Assembly: GCF_016772415.1 (NCBI RefSeq)
Contig: NZ_JAGSGD010000001.1
Location: 1,116,001-1,180,000, forward strand
Origin: Phenylobacterium glaciei
GTDB lineage: Bacteria > Pseudomonadota > Alphaproteobacteria > Caulobacterales > Caulobacteraceae
DNA: 64,000 bases
Reading direction: 5' to 3'
How positions within the stretch are numbered: position 1 is the stretch's first letter; every line of letters starts with the position of its first letter. Shown one piece after another: positions 7,944 to 17,369 of this stretch. A program made the translations under genes and the position numbers. The notes beneath the pieces were generated by a model, which ran no database searches, was not told the DNA's origin, and saw nothing but the letters and a program-made list of their open reading frames with translations.

Positions 7944-10204
7944 GCTCGGTCAAGGATTGGGCGGCCCCGAACCCCGTCACGGAAAACCGCAGCGGCATCA
8001 TCGGCAAGGGCGTCGACCGCTACGAAGGCAAGCTGAAGGTCACCGGTACGGCGGCCTATGCCTATGAGGTCGAGCCGCCCTCGGCGCCGGCCTATGGCTA
8101 CCTGCTGGCCGCCACCATCGCCAAGGGCCGCATCACCGCCATCGACATCAGCGCCGCCGAGGCGGTCCCCGGCGTGAAGCTGGTCTGGACCCACCTCAAT
8201 GTGCCGGCCCAGGCCCGTCGCGGTGAGCGGATCAATCCGCGCAGCCAGCGGCCCTCCAACCCGGCGCTCGCCTCCGACCGCATCGAGTTCTTCGGCCAGC
8301 CGGTGGCCTTTGTCGCCGCCGACACCTGGGAGACCGCGCGCGAAGCCGCCAATCTGATCGCGGTTACCTACGCCGCTGAGCCCGCCGTCCTCGACTTCCG
8401 CGCCAGCCTCGATCAGGCCGAGATGCCGCACGGCGAGGAAGACGTCCGCATCGGCGACTTCGACGGCGCCTATGCCAAGGCTCCCGTGCAGGTCGACGAG
8501 ACCTATTTCAGCCCGCTTCAGAACCACGTGCAGATGGAGCCCTGCGCCACCACCGCCTGGTGGGACGGCGACAAGGTCACCGTCCACACCTCGATCCAGA
8601 TGGTGAAGGGCGGCCAGCATTCCCTGGCCGAGACGCTCGCCATCCCCTCGGACAAGGTTCACCTGCTGACTCGCTATATCGGCGGTGGTTTCGGCGGCAA
8701 GGGCCAGGCCTATGACGACCTGGTGCTGGCGGCGCTCGGCGCCCAGGCGCTGGGTCAGCCGGTGAAGGTCGCCTACACCCGACAGCAGATGTTCCAGGCC
8801 ACCATCCACCGGCCCGCGGTCAGCATGCGCGTGCGGCTGGGGGCCGAGCCCGACGGACGCCTGAACGCCTTCGCCGTCGAAGCCATCACCCATTGCGCGC
8901 GGTCCGCGCCCTTCGTGGAGCACGCGGCCAACTTCTCCCGCAACCTCTACGCCGCCCCCAACCGCCTCACCGGCCACCGGCTGGTGAAGATGGACATTCC
9001 CCACGCCGGCCCCATGCGGGCGCCGGGCGAGGCCTCGGGCATGCTCAGCCTGGAATGCGCCATGGACGAACTGGCCGAGAAGCTGGGGATCGATCCCATC
9101 GAGCTGCGCCTTCGCAACGAGCCCGACGTGGATCCGGAGACCGGCAAGCCGTTCTCCATCCGCCAGCTGACCGAGTGCCTGAACACCGGCGCCCAGCGCT
9201 TCGGTTGGAACCGCCGCAATCCCAAGCCGGGCCAGGTCCGCGACGGCCGCTGGCTGGTGGGCATGGGCATGGCGGCCGCCATCCGCGGCAACTTCCTGCT
9301 ACCGGCCAAGGCGGGCGTGCGTATTGACGGAACCGGGATCGTCACCCTGCGCCAGGGCATGACCGATATCGGCACCGGCACCTACACCATCCTGGCCCAG
9401 ATCACCGCCGAGACCATGGGCGTGACCATGGAGCAGGTGAAGATCGAGCTGGGCGACTCCGAATTCCCGCCAGCTCCCGGCTCCGGCGGCCAGTTCGGGG
9501 CGGCCACGGCCGGTTCGGCGGCCTTCGAGGCCAATATGAACCTGCGCAAGGCCCTGGCCGAGTTGGCCATCGGCGATCCCAACTCGCCGCTCTACGGCGG
9601 TGACCCCACCTACGTCACCTTCGGCAACGGCAATATCGCCATCGAGAACCGCTCGGAAAGCCTGGCGACCCTGGTCAGCCGCGCCGCCCCCGAGGGCGTC
9701 TATGTGGAGGGCTCCATCAGCCCCGCCGCCGACGCCCGCGACTATTCCCAGCACACCTATGGCGGCCACTTCGCCGAGGTCGGTGTGGACACGGTCACCG
9801 GCGAGGTGCGGATGCGCAAGATGTTCGGGGTGTTCGCCGCCGGCCGCATCCTCAACGCCAAGACCGCCAAGAGCCAGGTGACGGGCGGGATGATCTGGGG
9901 CGTCGGCACGGCGCTGACCGAGGGCAACGTCGTCGACAACCGCTACGGCTCCTTCATCAACCAGGACATGGCCGGCTACTTGGTGCCGACCCACGCCGAC
10001 ATCGTCGACCTGGACGCCATCTTCCTCGACGAGGCCGACGACAAGGCCAATCCGATGGGGATCAAGGGCGTGGGCGAGCTCGGCATCTGTGGGGCGGGCG
10101 CGGCGGTGGCCAACGCCATCTACAACGCCTGCGGGGTGCGTCTGCGCGACTTCCCGATGACCCCGGACAAGGTGCTGGAAGGCCTGATGGCCAAGGGGCT
10201 CTAA
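7940..10204 (+). CDS. Molybdenum hydroxylase large subunit (molybdopterin cytosine dinucleotide binding, PaoC/YagR-like)
   Basis: 754 residues: an N-terminal ald/xanthine dehydrogenase a/b hammerhead domain ([24 protein letters not shown]), then the Mo-binding domain with GGGFGGKGQ, the [11 protein letters not shown] region, [20 protein letters not shown], and the C-terminal [19 protein letters not shown] carrying the catalytic Glu of the GVGE motif. The set resembles periplasmic aromatic aldehyde oxidoreductase PaoABC, but without a Tat leader. It likely oxidises aldehydes or N-heterocycles. No XdhC/PaoD-type insertase is seen nearby. A 270-base repeat-bearing gap follows. Confidence 0.93.
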   Translation: MSSVKDWAAPNPVTENRSGIIGKGVDRYEGKLKVTGTAAYAYEVEPPSAPAYGYLLAATIAKGRITAIDISAAEAVPGVKLVWTHLNVPAQARRGERINPRSQRPSNPALASDRIEFFGQPVAFVAADTWETAREAANLIAVTYAAEPAVLDFRASLDQAEMPHGEEDVRIGDFDGAYAKAPVQVDETYFSPLQNHVQMEPCATTAWWDGDKVTVHTSIQMVKGGQHSLAETLAIPSDKVHLLTRYIGGGFGGKGQAYDDLVLAALGAQALGQPVKVAYTRQQMFQATIHRPAVSMRVRLGAEPDGRLNAFAVEAITHCARSAPFVEHAANFSRNLYAAPNRLTGHRLVKMDIPHAGPMRAPGEASGMLSLECAMDELAEKLGIDPIELRLRNEPDVDPETGKPFSIRQLTECLNTGAQRFGWNRRNPKPGQVRDGRWLVGMGMAAAIRGNFLLPAKAGVRIDGTGIVTLRQGMTDIGTGTYTILAQITAETMGVTMEQVKIELGDSEFPPAPGSGGQFGAATAGSAAFEANMNLRKALAELAIGDPNSPLYGGDPTYVTFGNGNIAIENRSESLATLVSRAAPEGVYVEGSISPAADARDYSQHTYGGHFAEVGVDTVTGEVRMRKMFGVFAAGRILNAKTAKSQVTGGMIWGVGTALTEGNVVDNRYGSFINQDMAGYLVPTHADIVDLDAIFLDEADDKANPMGIKGVGELGICGAGAAVANAIYNACGVRLRDFPMTPDKVLEGLMAKGL

Positions 10205-10295
10205 TCTAAGCTTCCTGCTCCCCTGCGGAGAGAATGTGGCCGGTCGGAGACTGGTCGGAGGAGGGGGCACGCTGACCTCTAAGAGTGACAACTCC

Positions 10296-10392
10296 CGTCA
10301 TCCCGGACGGCCGCTAGGCCGATCCGGGACCCCGGGGCCGAACGCTCCGCCCCTGGGTCCCGGCTCTCCGCTTCACTGCGGCCGGGATGACG
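10296..10392. repeat. Intergenic palindromic repeat, GTCATCCCGG family
   Basis: Perfect 11-bp outer arms CGTCATCCCGG (10296-10306) and CCGGGATGACG (10382-10392) enclose internally complementary GGGACCC-type segments. The gap 10205-10476 otherwise holds only a smaller hairpin around CCCTGC-TCC-GCAGGG and no gene. A related element with a GGATGACG core lies at 29794-29926. It is probably a dispersed, non-coding REP-like element that may act as a processing or termination signal. Confidence 0.6.
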
Positions 10393-10476
10393 TGGTGAGT
10401 TTTGCTGTTTGGGGCTTTCGACCCCTCATCCGACCCTGCTCCGCAGGGCCACCTTCTCCCTGAAGGGCGGGCGGTG

Positions 10477-10626
10477 CTATTTCGCCCGATTCAGGTAGGT
10501 GACCGCCAGGGCCGCGGCGCAGCCCAGGAATAGGATGCTGGCGATCACGCGGATGGCGTCGATCAGGAAGCCCGCGATCGCCGCGGCCACCATGATGGCG
10601 AGGAAGATGCCGGCCCAGCGCGCCAT
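10477..10626 (-). CDS. 49-residue membrane protein
   Basis: From the ATG at 10626 the product is MARWAGIFLAIMVAAAI followed by a second hydrophobic stretch and the tail TYLNRAK: two probable membrane helices and a positive C-terminus. Size and layout resemble the DUF1328 protein at 273-452, but the sequence is not clearly the same family. It starts 4 bases after the stop of the response regulator gene on the same strand and is surely co-transcribed, so it may help place or modulate that signalling protein. Function unknown. Confidence 0.6.
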   Translation of the reverse strand: MARWAGIFLAIMVAAAIAGFLIDAIRVIASILFLGCAAALAVTYLNRAK

Positions 10627-10630
10627 GGCG

Positions 10631-11005
10631 TCAGCCGACCTTGGCGCGCAATTCGCCCAGGATGCGGGCGAGGTCGCTCTCGCGGAACGGCTTCTGCAGA
10701 ACCAGTGACCCCTTGTCGACGTCGCGAAGACCCGCGTCGCCATAGCCGGTGGCGAAGGCGAAGGGGGCGCCCTTGGCCCGCAGGATGTCGGCGAGCGGGA
10801 AGATCGGCTGGCCGCCGAGGTTCACGTCCAGCACCGCGCAATCGATCTGTTCGCTTTCGGTGAGCGTAATGGCCTCGTCCAGCCGGGCGGCCGGTCCGAC
10901 GACGATGCAGCCGAGGTCGGTGAGCATGTCCTCGATCAGCATCGAGACCATCATCTCGTCTTCGACAACGAGGACGCGCAGGCCGGCGAGATCGGGGGCG
11001 CTCAT
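10631..11005 (-). CDS. Single-domain response regulator (receiver only)
   Basis: 124 residues that form only a receiver domain: acidic pair VVEDE near the start, phosphoacceptor Asp in CAVLDVNLGG, switch Thr in AFATGYGD, and Lys in LVLQKPF. No output domain follows, so it should act through protein contact or phosphorelay, as in alphaproteobacterial stress-type regulators. The ATG at 11005 is chosen over an in-frame TTG two codons upstream. The small membrane protein follows by 4 bases. No cognate kinase is adjacent. Confidence 0.88.
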   Translation of the reverse strand: MSAPDLAGLRVLVVEDEMMVSMLIEDMLTDLGCIVVGPAARLDEAITLTESEQIDCAVLDVNLGGQPIFPLADILRAKGAPFAFATGYGDAGLRDVDKGSLVLQKPFRESDLARILGELRAKVG

Positions 11006-11175
11006 TGCCAAGGCTCCATCAGGATCATGGCCCTATCCATAGGCCACCGCGGACTCTGCTGACTATAGCCAAGTCGCACGCGAACCACCGCGCCTATGCC
11101 GATCATGCTTCGCCCAACCCCTCGAAACCGCGATTCCCCAAAACAACTGTCGGGTCAGATGGTTCCAATGTTGAC

Positions 11176-12477
11176 TTATGACTCCGACGTCAGCGCGTGG
11201 GCGTCGAGGGGCGCGGAGACCCGCAGGGTGGTGATCTGGTTGCGGACCCGTTTGACCACCTGGAACCGGTGGCGGTGGAAGATGAAGGTCTGGCCGATCT
11301 TGGGGATGGTCTGGGCCTCATGGATCACCAGTCCGGCCACGGTGACGGCGTCGTCATCGGGCAGGTCCCAGTCCATGGCGCGGTTCAGGTCGCGAATGGT
11401 CACCGAGCCGTCCACCACCACCGAGCCGTCGGGCTGGCGGCGCACGCCCTGGATGGCGCTGTCGTGCTCGTCGTCGATCTCGCCGACGATCTCTTCCAGG
11501 ATATCCTCAAGGGTCACCAGGCCTTGCAACGCGCCATATTCGTCCACCACCAAGGCGAAGTGGCTCTGGCGCTTCAGGAAGGCGTTGAGCTGGTCCTTGA
11601 GGTTGGTGGTCTCCGGGATGAACCAGGGCTCGCGCAGGATGTCGTCGATGGCCAGCTTGTCCATCTTGCCGCCGGAGTCGGCGATGGCCTGCAGCAGGTC
11701 CTTGGCATGCAGCACGCCGACGATGTTCTCGGCGTCGCCGCGGTAGAGCGGCACACGGGTATGGGCGCTGGCCAGCATGGCGGTGACCACCTCGGCCGGC
11801 CCCAGGTCGGCGTCGATCATCGAGATCGACATGCGGTGGACCATCACCTCGCTGACATCCATGTCGGAGAGGTCGAGCACCCCGCCCAGCATGCGCCGGT
11901 CGCGCTCCTCCACCAGGCCTTCGGAGTGGTGGTACTCCACCGCGCCACGGATTTCCTCGTGGGCCGCCAGGACGTCGGTCTCCATGGACAGATTGACGCC
12001 GAACGGCCGCAGGGTCTGGCGCACCACCCACTGGGCGCCGTTGGCCAGGGGCCCGAAGATGCGCACCACCCAAAAGGTGGGAATCGACAGCGTCCGGGCG
12101 ACATCGTCGGCGCGGGCGATGGCGATGGACTTGGGCAGGATCTCGCTGAAGATCACGATCAGCACCGTCATGATGCCGGTGGCGATCAGGGCCCCCAAGG
12201 GCCCCGGGAAGGCCGTCGAGAGCGCGAGCGTCGTCAGCGCCGAGGCGCCGATATTGATGACATTGTTAGAGAGCAGGATGGCGCCGATCATCTTCTCCTG
12301 ATCGGCCATCATCAGATTGATGCGGCGAGCGGCGCGATCGCCTTCACGCTCCAGCTGGTGCATCCGGCCGCGGCTGGCCGCCGTCATCGAGGTCTCCGCC
12401 GCCGAGATCAGGCCCGACAGACTCAACAGAGCGATCAGGATGGGGGCGAGACCCGCGAGGATCGCGATGACGCTCAC
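11176..12477 (-). CDS. HlyC/CorC family transporter (CNNM/DUF21 plus CBS pair)
   Basis: 433 residues starting at GTG 12477. An N-terminal DUF21/CNNM membrane domain of about 190 residues holds several TMs ([35 protein letters not shown]), followed by two CBS motifs ([27 protein letters not shown]) and the C-terminal CorC_HlyC domain ([20 protein letters not shown]). The family is tied to Mg/Co efflux or resistance in the inner membrane. The start overlaps the aroB stop by 4 bases, so it is translationally coupled to the shikimate genes, an order conserved in Caulobacter-type genomes. Confidence 0.9.
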   Translation of the reverse strand: MSVIAILAGLAPILIALLSLSGLISAAETSMTAASRGRMHQLEREGDRAARRINLMMADQEKMIGAILLSNNVINIGASALTTLALSTAFPGPLGALIATGIMTVLIVIFSEILPKSIAIARADDVARTLSIPTFWVVRIFGPLANGAQWVVRQTLRPFGVNLSMETDVLAAHEEIRGAVEYHHSEGLVEERDRRMLGGVLDLSDMDVSEVMVHRMSISMIDADLGPAEVVTAMLASAHTRVPLYRGDAENIVGVLHAKDLLQAIADSGGKMDKLAIDDILREPWFIPETTNLKDQLNAFLKRQSHFALVVDEYGALQGLVTLEDILEEIVGEIDDEHDSAIQGVRRQPDGSVVVDGSVTIRDLNRAMDWDLPDDDAVTVAGLVIHEAQTIPKIGQTFIFHRHRFQVVKRVRNQITTLRVSAPLDAHALTSES

Positions 12478-13589
12478 GGCTTGGCTCCTTCGGAGACGAG
12501 GAAATCATGGACGGCCTGGGCGCTCACGTCCTTGGCCACGAAGGCGTCGCCCAGCGCGCGCGCAAGGATGAAGGTCAGCTTGCCGCCCTGCGCCTTCTTG
12601 TCCTGCCCCATGTGGCGGACCAGGGCCTGCGCGCTGAAGGCGGTCGACGCCACGGCGTCCATGCGGGTGGGCAGGCCGGCGGCGGCGATGGCGGCCTCGG
12701 CGCGGACCGCGTCCTGGGCCGAGCACAGGCCTTGGGCGGCGGAGAAACGGAAGGCGATGGCCGAGCCGGCGGCCACGGCCTCGCCGTGCAGCAGGGCATC
12801 GCCATAGCCGGTCTCGGCCTCCAGGGCGTGGCCGAAGGTGTGGCCGAGATTGAGCAGGGCGCGGCGGCCCGCCTCCTTCTCGTCCTCGATGACGATCTGC
12901 GACTTCATCTCCACGGAACGCGCGACGGCGTGGGAAAGGGCCTGCGGTTCGCGGGCCAACACGCTCGCCGCGTTGGCCTCCAGCCATTCGAAGAAGGAAA
13001 AGTCGCCCAGCAGGCCGTACTTGATCACCTCGGCATAGCCCGCGCGCATGTCGCGGTCGGTGAGGGTTGAGAGAACGTCCAGATCAGCCAGCACCAGACG
13101 CGGCTGGTGGAAGGCGCCCACCAGGTTCTTGCCGCGCGGGGTGTCGATGGCGGTCTTGCCGCCCACCGAGCTATCGACCTGGGCCAGCAGGGTGGTGGGG
13201 ATCTGCACGAAGTCGATGCCGCGCTTGTAGATGGCGGCTGCAAACCCCGCGAGGTCGCCCACCACGCCGCCGCCGAAAGCCACGATCAGGTCGCCGCGAT
13301 CCAGTTCCAGGGCCAGCAGCCGGTCGGAGAGATCGGCCAGGCCCTCGAAGCTCTTGGTCTGTTCTCCGGGCGGCACCACGATGGCCGGGCAGGCTATGCC
13401 GGCGGCCTCCAGGGACGCTGTCAGCCGGGCGCCGTGCAGGGCCCAGACGGTCTCGTCGCTGACGACGGCGACGCGCCGGTTCTTCAGGAAGGGCGCGATC
13501 CGCGCGCCGGCCTCGTCCAGCAGGCCGCGCCCTATCACCACTTCGTAGGAGCGGTCCCCCAGGCCGACGGCGACGATGCGCGGGCTCAC
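12474..13589 (-). CDS. aroB: 3-dehydroquinate synthase
   Basis: 371 residues, second enzyme of the shikimate pathway: DAHP to 3-dehydroquinate using NAD and a divalent metal. Visible landmarks are [11 protein letters not shown] (about 97-107), [14 protein letters not shown] at about 128, [19 protein letters not shown] with catalytic Lys, [10 protein letters not shown], and metal ligands in EVIKYGLL and [11 protein letters not shown]. The start is GTG 13589, overlapping the aroK stop as GTGA. It is cytoplasmic, full length, and in operon with aroK and the CorC-type gene. Confidence 0.97.
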   Translation of the reverse strand: MSPRIVAVGLGDRSYEVVIGRGLLDEAGARIAPFLKNRRVAVVSDETVWALHGARLTASLEAAGIACPAIVVPPGEQTKSFEGLADLSDRLLALELDRGDLIVAFGGGVVGDLAGFAAAIYKRGIDFVQIPTTLLAQVDSSVGGKTAIDTPRGKNLVGAFHQPRLVLADLDVLSTLTDRDMRAGYAEVIKYGLLGDFSFFEWLEANAASVLAREPQALSHAVARSVEMKSQIVIEDEKEAGRRALLNLGHTFGHALEAETGYGDALLHGEAVAAGSAIAFRFSAAQGLCSAQDAVRAEAAIAAAGLPTRMDAVASTAFSAQALVRHMGQDKKAQGGKLTFILARALGDAFVAKDVSAQAVHDFLVSEGAKP

Positions 13590-14140
13590 TGGGATTCCCC
13601 GGTCTTGGCGATGTGGGCCGAAAGGGCCTGGATCACCTGGTCGACGGTGACGTGGTGGGCGGCGTCGCCGGTCTCCACCATGACGTCGGCAAGCTCGTAG
13701 ATCGGGTAGCGCTGGGCGGCCTGCTCCCGCAGGACGTCGATCGGATCGCGGCCGGCGATCAGGGGCCGGTTGTCCTTGCGCGACACCCGGCGGGCCAGGA
13801 CGTCGAGGTCGGCCTTCAGCCAGACCGAGAGTGAGCGCGCCTTGATCAGGGCGCGGGTCTCATCGTTCATGAAGGCGCCGCCGCCGGTGGCCAGCACGTG
13901 GGGCGGCTCGTCCAGCAGGCGGGCGATCACCCGGCGCTCGCCCTCGCGGAAGGCGGGCTCTCCCAGGTCGGCGAAGATGTCGGGGATGGAGCGGCCGGCG
14001 GCGGCCTCCACCTCGGAATCGGCGTCACGGAACGGCAGTTCCAGAGCGTTGGCCAGACGGCGGCCCACGCTGGATTTGCCGACCCCCATCAGGCCGACGA
14101 GGGTGATGGTGCGGGCGCGTAGCGGTGTGTAACGGTCCAT
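13586..14140 (-). CDS. aroK: Shikimate kinase
   Basis: 184 residues. P-loop [15 protein letters not shown] at about 16-30, shikimate-binding [29 protein letters not shown], and the lid with Arg in [12 protein letters not shown]. It phosphorylates shikimate with ATP in chorismate synthesis. It is the first gene of the aroK-aroB-CorC unit, whose promoter must lie in the 68-base gap to the divergent gene at 14209. The start ATG and length are normal for the family. Confidence 0.96.
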   Translation of the reverse strand: MDRYTPLRARTITLVGLMGVGKSSVGRRLANALELPFRDADSEVEAAAGRSIPDIFADLGEPAFREGERRVIARLLDEPPHVLATGGGAFMNDETRALIKARSLSVWLKADLDVLARRVSRKDNRPLIAGRDPIDVLREQAAQRYPIYELADVMVETGDAAHHVTVDQVIQALSAHIAKTGESQ

Positions 14141-14208
14141 GAACGGCGAAGGTCTACATCAGGGCGAGCCCGCGCGCCAATGCCCGCGCTGTGCGTTAGG
14201 ATGAGGCC

Positions 14209-15519
14209 ATGACTGGTCGAAGCATTTTTCTGGCGGCCCTGACCGCCCTTGCCGTCTCGGCGCCTGCCATGGCGCAGGACGTTCAGGTCGCGCCTCTGGC
14301 GGCCCCCGACTTGTTCTCCACTGGAGCCCGCGACACCGGCGTCACCACCGATCTATGGCGCGGCGCCTCGGGTCAGACGGCCCGTACCGTGCTGCCGCTG
14401 CTGGCCGCCAAGCCCTTGTCGCCGGCCGCTCAGGCCCTGGCGCGGCGCATCCTGGCCACCGGCGGCTCGGGTCCGGAGGACGCCGGCCGGGACGCGGGCG
14501 TGGCCGGCGCCCGGATCAGCGCCCTGATCGCCCAGGGCGGGGTCAAGGACGCCGCCGTCATCCTGTCGCGCACCACGGGGCTTGAGCAGGACCCGGTCCT
14601 GGCCCAGGCCGGGGCGGAGGCAGCCCTGCTTTCGGGGGACGCTGAGGGCGCCTGCGCCATCTCCGATCGGCTCGTGGCGGGCCGCGAGGCGGTCTATTGG
14701 CTGCGCCTGCGGGCCTATTGCCAGCTCAAGGCCGGGAATGCGGGCGCCGCCCAGCTTACCTTCGACCTGGCCCAGAGCCAGGCCCGCGACGCCGTCTATG
14801 GCCGGCTGATGGGCGCCAAGCTGGCCGGGGCCGGCGATCCCGGCGCGCCGTCCCTGCGGAGCGGCCTCGACTATGCCCTGACCCGCGACCTCGGCCTGCC
14901 GACCACAGGTCCGGCGGCCCCTGCTGTCGCCGCGGCCCTGGCCGCCAGTCCCGCCGTCGAAGCCACATGGACCATCGAGGGCGGCCCCGGTCCGGTGAAG
15001 GCCGCCATGGCCGCGCTGGCCGCGGGTGACCTCAAGACGGCCCAGACGATGCGCGCCGGCCTGATCTCCGACGCCATCCCCGGCGCCACGATCACCGACC
15101 TGGCCCTGCTGGACGCCCTGCTGGCGGCGGCGGCAGGCAAGGCCGATCCCCAGACCCTGGACCGCCTGATCGAGCGCGGCGCCACCGCTGATCCCAAGAC
15201 CTGGGCGCGCGCCCAGCAGGCGGCCATCATCCTGGCCGCCCTCGGCGCGCCGATGAGCGTCCAGGCCCGGGGGCAGTTCGCGGGCTTCACGGCCGGAGAG
15301 GCCAAGGCGCCCGCCGCCCGCGCCTTCGCCCTCGACATCGCCGGGGCCGAGAAGCTCCAGGGCGAGACCGCACTGCTGGCCCTGTGGATCTCCGCCGACG
15401 CGGGCGTCGTGGGCCCCGCCGCCGGCGACCGCGCGCGCATCATCCGCGCCTTAAAGGCCGCCGGCCTGGAGGCGGACGCGCGCGCCTTCGCCCTCGAAGG
15501 CCTGCTGGCGGTCCGATGA
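14209..15519 (+). CDS. Secreted Ala-rich helical protein of unknown function, coupled to xerD
   Basis: 436 residues with a clear Sec signal peptide (MTGRSIFLAALTALAVSAPAMAQ, cleavage probably after AMA). The rest is rich in Ala, Leu and Gly with repeated helix-pair patterns (ARDAVYGRLMGAKLAGAGDP, AAMAALAAGDLKTAQTMRAG), suggesting a TPR/HAT-like alpha-solenoid in the periplasm. I do not recognise a named family with certainty. The start has GATGAGG upstream. The stop overlaps the xerD start by ATGA, so translation is coupled to a recombinase although the protein is exported. Confidence 0.8.
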   Translation: MTGRSIFLAALTALAVSAPAMAQDVQVAPLAAPDLFSTGARDTGVTTDLWRGASGQTARTVLPLLAAKPLSPAAQALARRILATGGSGPEDAGRDAGVAGARISALIAQGGVKDAAVILSRTTGLEQDPVLAQAGAEAALLSGDAEGACAISDRLVAGREAVYWLRLRAYCQLKAGNAGAAQLTFDLAQSQARDAVYGRLMGAKLAGAGDPGAPSLRSGLDYALTRDLGLPTTGPAAPAVAAALAASPAVEATWTIEGGPGPVKAAMAALAAGDLKTAQTMRAGLISDAIPGATITDLALLDALLAAAAGKADPQTLDRLIERGATADPKTWARAQQAAIILAALGAPMSVQARGQFAGFTAGEAKAPAARAFALDIAGAEKLQGETALLALWISADAGVVGPAAGDRARIIRALKAAGLEADARAFALEGLLAVR

Positions 15520-16430
15520 GCGCCTCGTCCGGCTGGGCCGAGGCCTTCCTGGAGATGATGGCCGTCGAGCGGGCGGCGGCGAAGAACACCATCACCGCCT
15601 ATGGCAAGGACCTCACCGACGCCTCGGGTTTCCTGGCCGGTCGTGGCCGCGACCTGGGGGACGCTTCCCCCGAGGACATCGAAGCCTATTTCGCGGCGCT
15701 CGGCGCGCGGGGCCTGTCGCCGGCGACGGCCTCACGACGCCGCGCGGCTGTCCGCCAGTTCTATCGCTTCGTCCTGGGGGAGGGCTGGCGAACCGACGAT
15801 CCCTCCCGCCGCGTGGACGCCCCCAAGCGCGGGCGACCCCTGCCCAAGGTGCTGAGCCGTGACGAGGTGGACCGTATCATCGCCGCCGCCTCGGCCAAGG
15901 ATGGCGCGCAAGGCTTGCGGATCGGCTGCGTGGTGGAGCTGATCTACGCCTCGGGCCTGCGGATCTCCGAACTCACCGCCCTGCCGCTGGCGGCCCTGGC
16001 CCGCGACCCCGCCTATCTGATGGTCACCGGCAAGGGGGGCAAGGATCGCCTCGCGCCCTTGAACGACGCCGCCCGCAAGGCGGTGAAGGCCTATCTTGAG
16101 GTCCGCAAGACCTTCCTGCCCAAAGGCGACCTGGCCAATCCCTGGCTGTTCCCCTCGCGCGGCAAGGCCGGCCGCATGACGCCCCGCCGCTTCGCCCAGC
16201 TGCTGGACGAGGCTGCCGCCGACGCCGGGATCGACCCGGCCCGGGTCAGCCCCCACGTCCTGCGTCACGCCTTCGCCACCCACCTGCTGGAGGGCGGGGC
16301 CGACCTGCGGGTCGTTCAGAAACTTCTGGGACACGCCGACATCGCCACCACCCAGATCTACACCCACGTGGCCGGCGACCGCCTGGCCCAGGTGGTGGCC
16401 ACCAAGCATCCGCTGTCGCGCAAGAGTTAG
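15516..16430 (+). CDS. xerD: Site-specific tyrosine recombinase XerD
   Basis: 304 residues from the ATG at 15516. The N-terminal SAM-like core-binding domain (FLEMMAVERAAAKNTITAY) is followed by the catalytic domain with the full Arg-Lys-His-Arg-His-Tyr set: ASGLRISEL, KGGKDR, HVLRHAFATHLLEGG, LGHADIATTQIYTH. With XerC it resolves chromosome dimers at dif during division. XerD rather than XerC is preferred because the catalytic boxes and length look XerD-like and the gene lies near aroK/accA as in related genomes. A dif site was not found in the window. Confidence 0.92.
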   Translation: MSASSGWAEAFLEMMAVERAAAKNTITAYGKDLTDASGFLAGRGRDLGDASPEDIEAYFAALGARGLSPATASRRRAAVRQFYRFVLGEGWRTDDPSRRVDAPKRGRPLPKVLSRDEVDRIIAAASAKDGAQGLRIGCVVELIYASGLRISELTALPLAALARDPAYLMVTGKGGKDRLAPLNDAARKAVKAYLEVRKTFLPKGDLANPWLFPSRGKAGRMTPRRFAQLLDEAAADAGIDPARVSPHVLRHAFATHLLEGGADLRVVQKLLGHADIATTQIYTHVAGDRLAQVVATKHPLSRKS

Positions 16431-16441
16431 GCCTGAACGAG

Positions 16442-16469
16442 AAAAGCCGCCCGCGTTGGCGGACGGCTT
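16442..16469 (-). terminator. Rho-independent terminator between xerD and glycine-zipper gene
   Basis: Arms AAGCCGCCCGC (16444-16454) and GCGGACGGCTT (16459-16469). The single mismatch is a G-U wobble only in the minus-strand RNA, and TTTTC follows on that strand, so it mainly ends the minus-strand gene. It may also help stop xerD transcripts. Confidence 0.7.
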
Positions 16470-16495
16470 CCCTCAGGGCTTTAGATCAGGCTGGT

Positions 16496-17236
16496 TTAGC
16501 CGGTGATCCGATAGCGGCCCCGGCTGTCGGGACAGACGCGGACGTAGCGAACATCGTCGCCATAGTTGTCCACCGGCGCGGTGGCCAGGCGGCAGCGGCT
16601 GCGGTTGTAGTAGGCGTAGTCGTACTGGCCGGTGCGCTGGCCACGGTCATAACGGCTCTCGCGGTAGGGCATGGTCTCAGCATAGTTGTAGTAGTAGCCG
16701 GCCTGGTCGCACTTGGCCTTGGCCGACTGCTTGCCGATCTGCGAGCCGGCGAAACCGCCGACCACCGCGCCCAGCACCGCGCCCTCGGTCCGCGCATTGC
16801 GGGCGGCGACGTTGGAGCCGATGGCGGCGCCGGCCAGGGCGCCGATCAGACCGCCGGCCACCTGACTGTTGTTGGTCGAGGCGGAGCGGCAGGGATCGGC
16901 GTAGGACGAGCCGGAATAGGAGGTGTCCCGGCCATAGCCATTGGCGTCGTAGCGCTCCGAATCCCAGGTCGGGGCCGCGCCGTAGCTGCGGGCATAGGCG
17001 CCGTAGCCGTAGCGGGCGTCATAGCGGGCGCGGTCGCGTTCGTAGCGGTCGCGCTTGGCGTCGTACTCGGCGCGCGCACGGTCGTACTCGGCCCGCGTGA
17101 CCTGATAGTCGGCCTGGTCCTGCTGGTAGTTGCGCATGTCGCGCTGGTACTGCTGGGTGGGTTGATATTGAGCGAAGGCGGGGGCGGCCATGGCCAGCAT
17201 CGCCGTCGCCACCAAGGCGGTCTTGAGCGTCTTCAT
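16496..17236 (-). CDS. Secreted glycine-zipper (2TM domain) protein with Tyr/Arg/Asp-rich linker
   Basis: 246 residues from the ATG at 17236. Signal peptide MKTLKTALVATAMLAMAAPAFA; then a charged stretch with repeated YDRARAEYDAKRDRYERDR-type units (about 45-75), probably a helical rod; then a glycine zipper (GGLIGALAGAAIGSN, GAVLGAVVGGFAGSQIG) at about 140-175, and a Cys/Tyr-containing C-terminal region. Glycine-zipper proteins of this kind sit in the envelope and can pack in membranes. The ATG is preferred because the in-frame extension to 17356 lacks signal features. A terminator follows. Confidence 0.85.
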   Translation of the reverse strand: MKTLKTALVATAMLAMAAPAFAQYQPTQQYQRDMRNYQQDQADYQVTRAEYDRARAEYDAKRDRYERDRARYDARYGYGAYARSYGAAPTWDSERYDANGYGRDTSYSGSSYADPCRSASTNNSQVAGGLIGALAGAAIGSNVAARNARTEGAVLGAVVGGFAGSQIGKQSAKAKCDQAGYYYNYAETMPYRESRYDRGQRTGQYDYAYYNRSRCRLATAPVDNYGDDVRYVRVCPDSRGRYRITG

Positions 17237-17369
17237 GGTGTGCGTTCTCCTGGAACTAACGACGGACCGCTCCCGTCCCGGCGGTCTCGTGAACAGCGGG
17301 GTCTTTCGACCCTCCGGATACCAAACGTGGAGTCCCGGCCCCGGTTGCACGAACATTGTTCGATTACGC

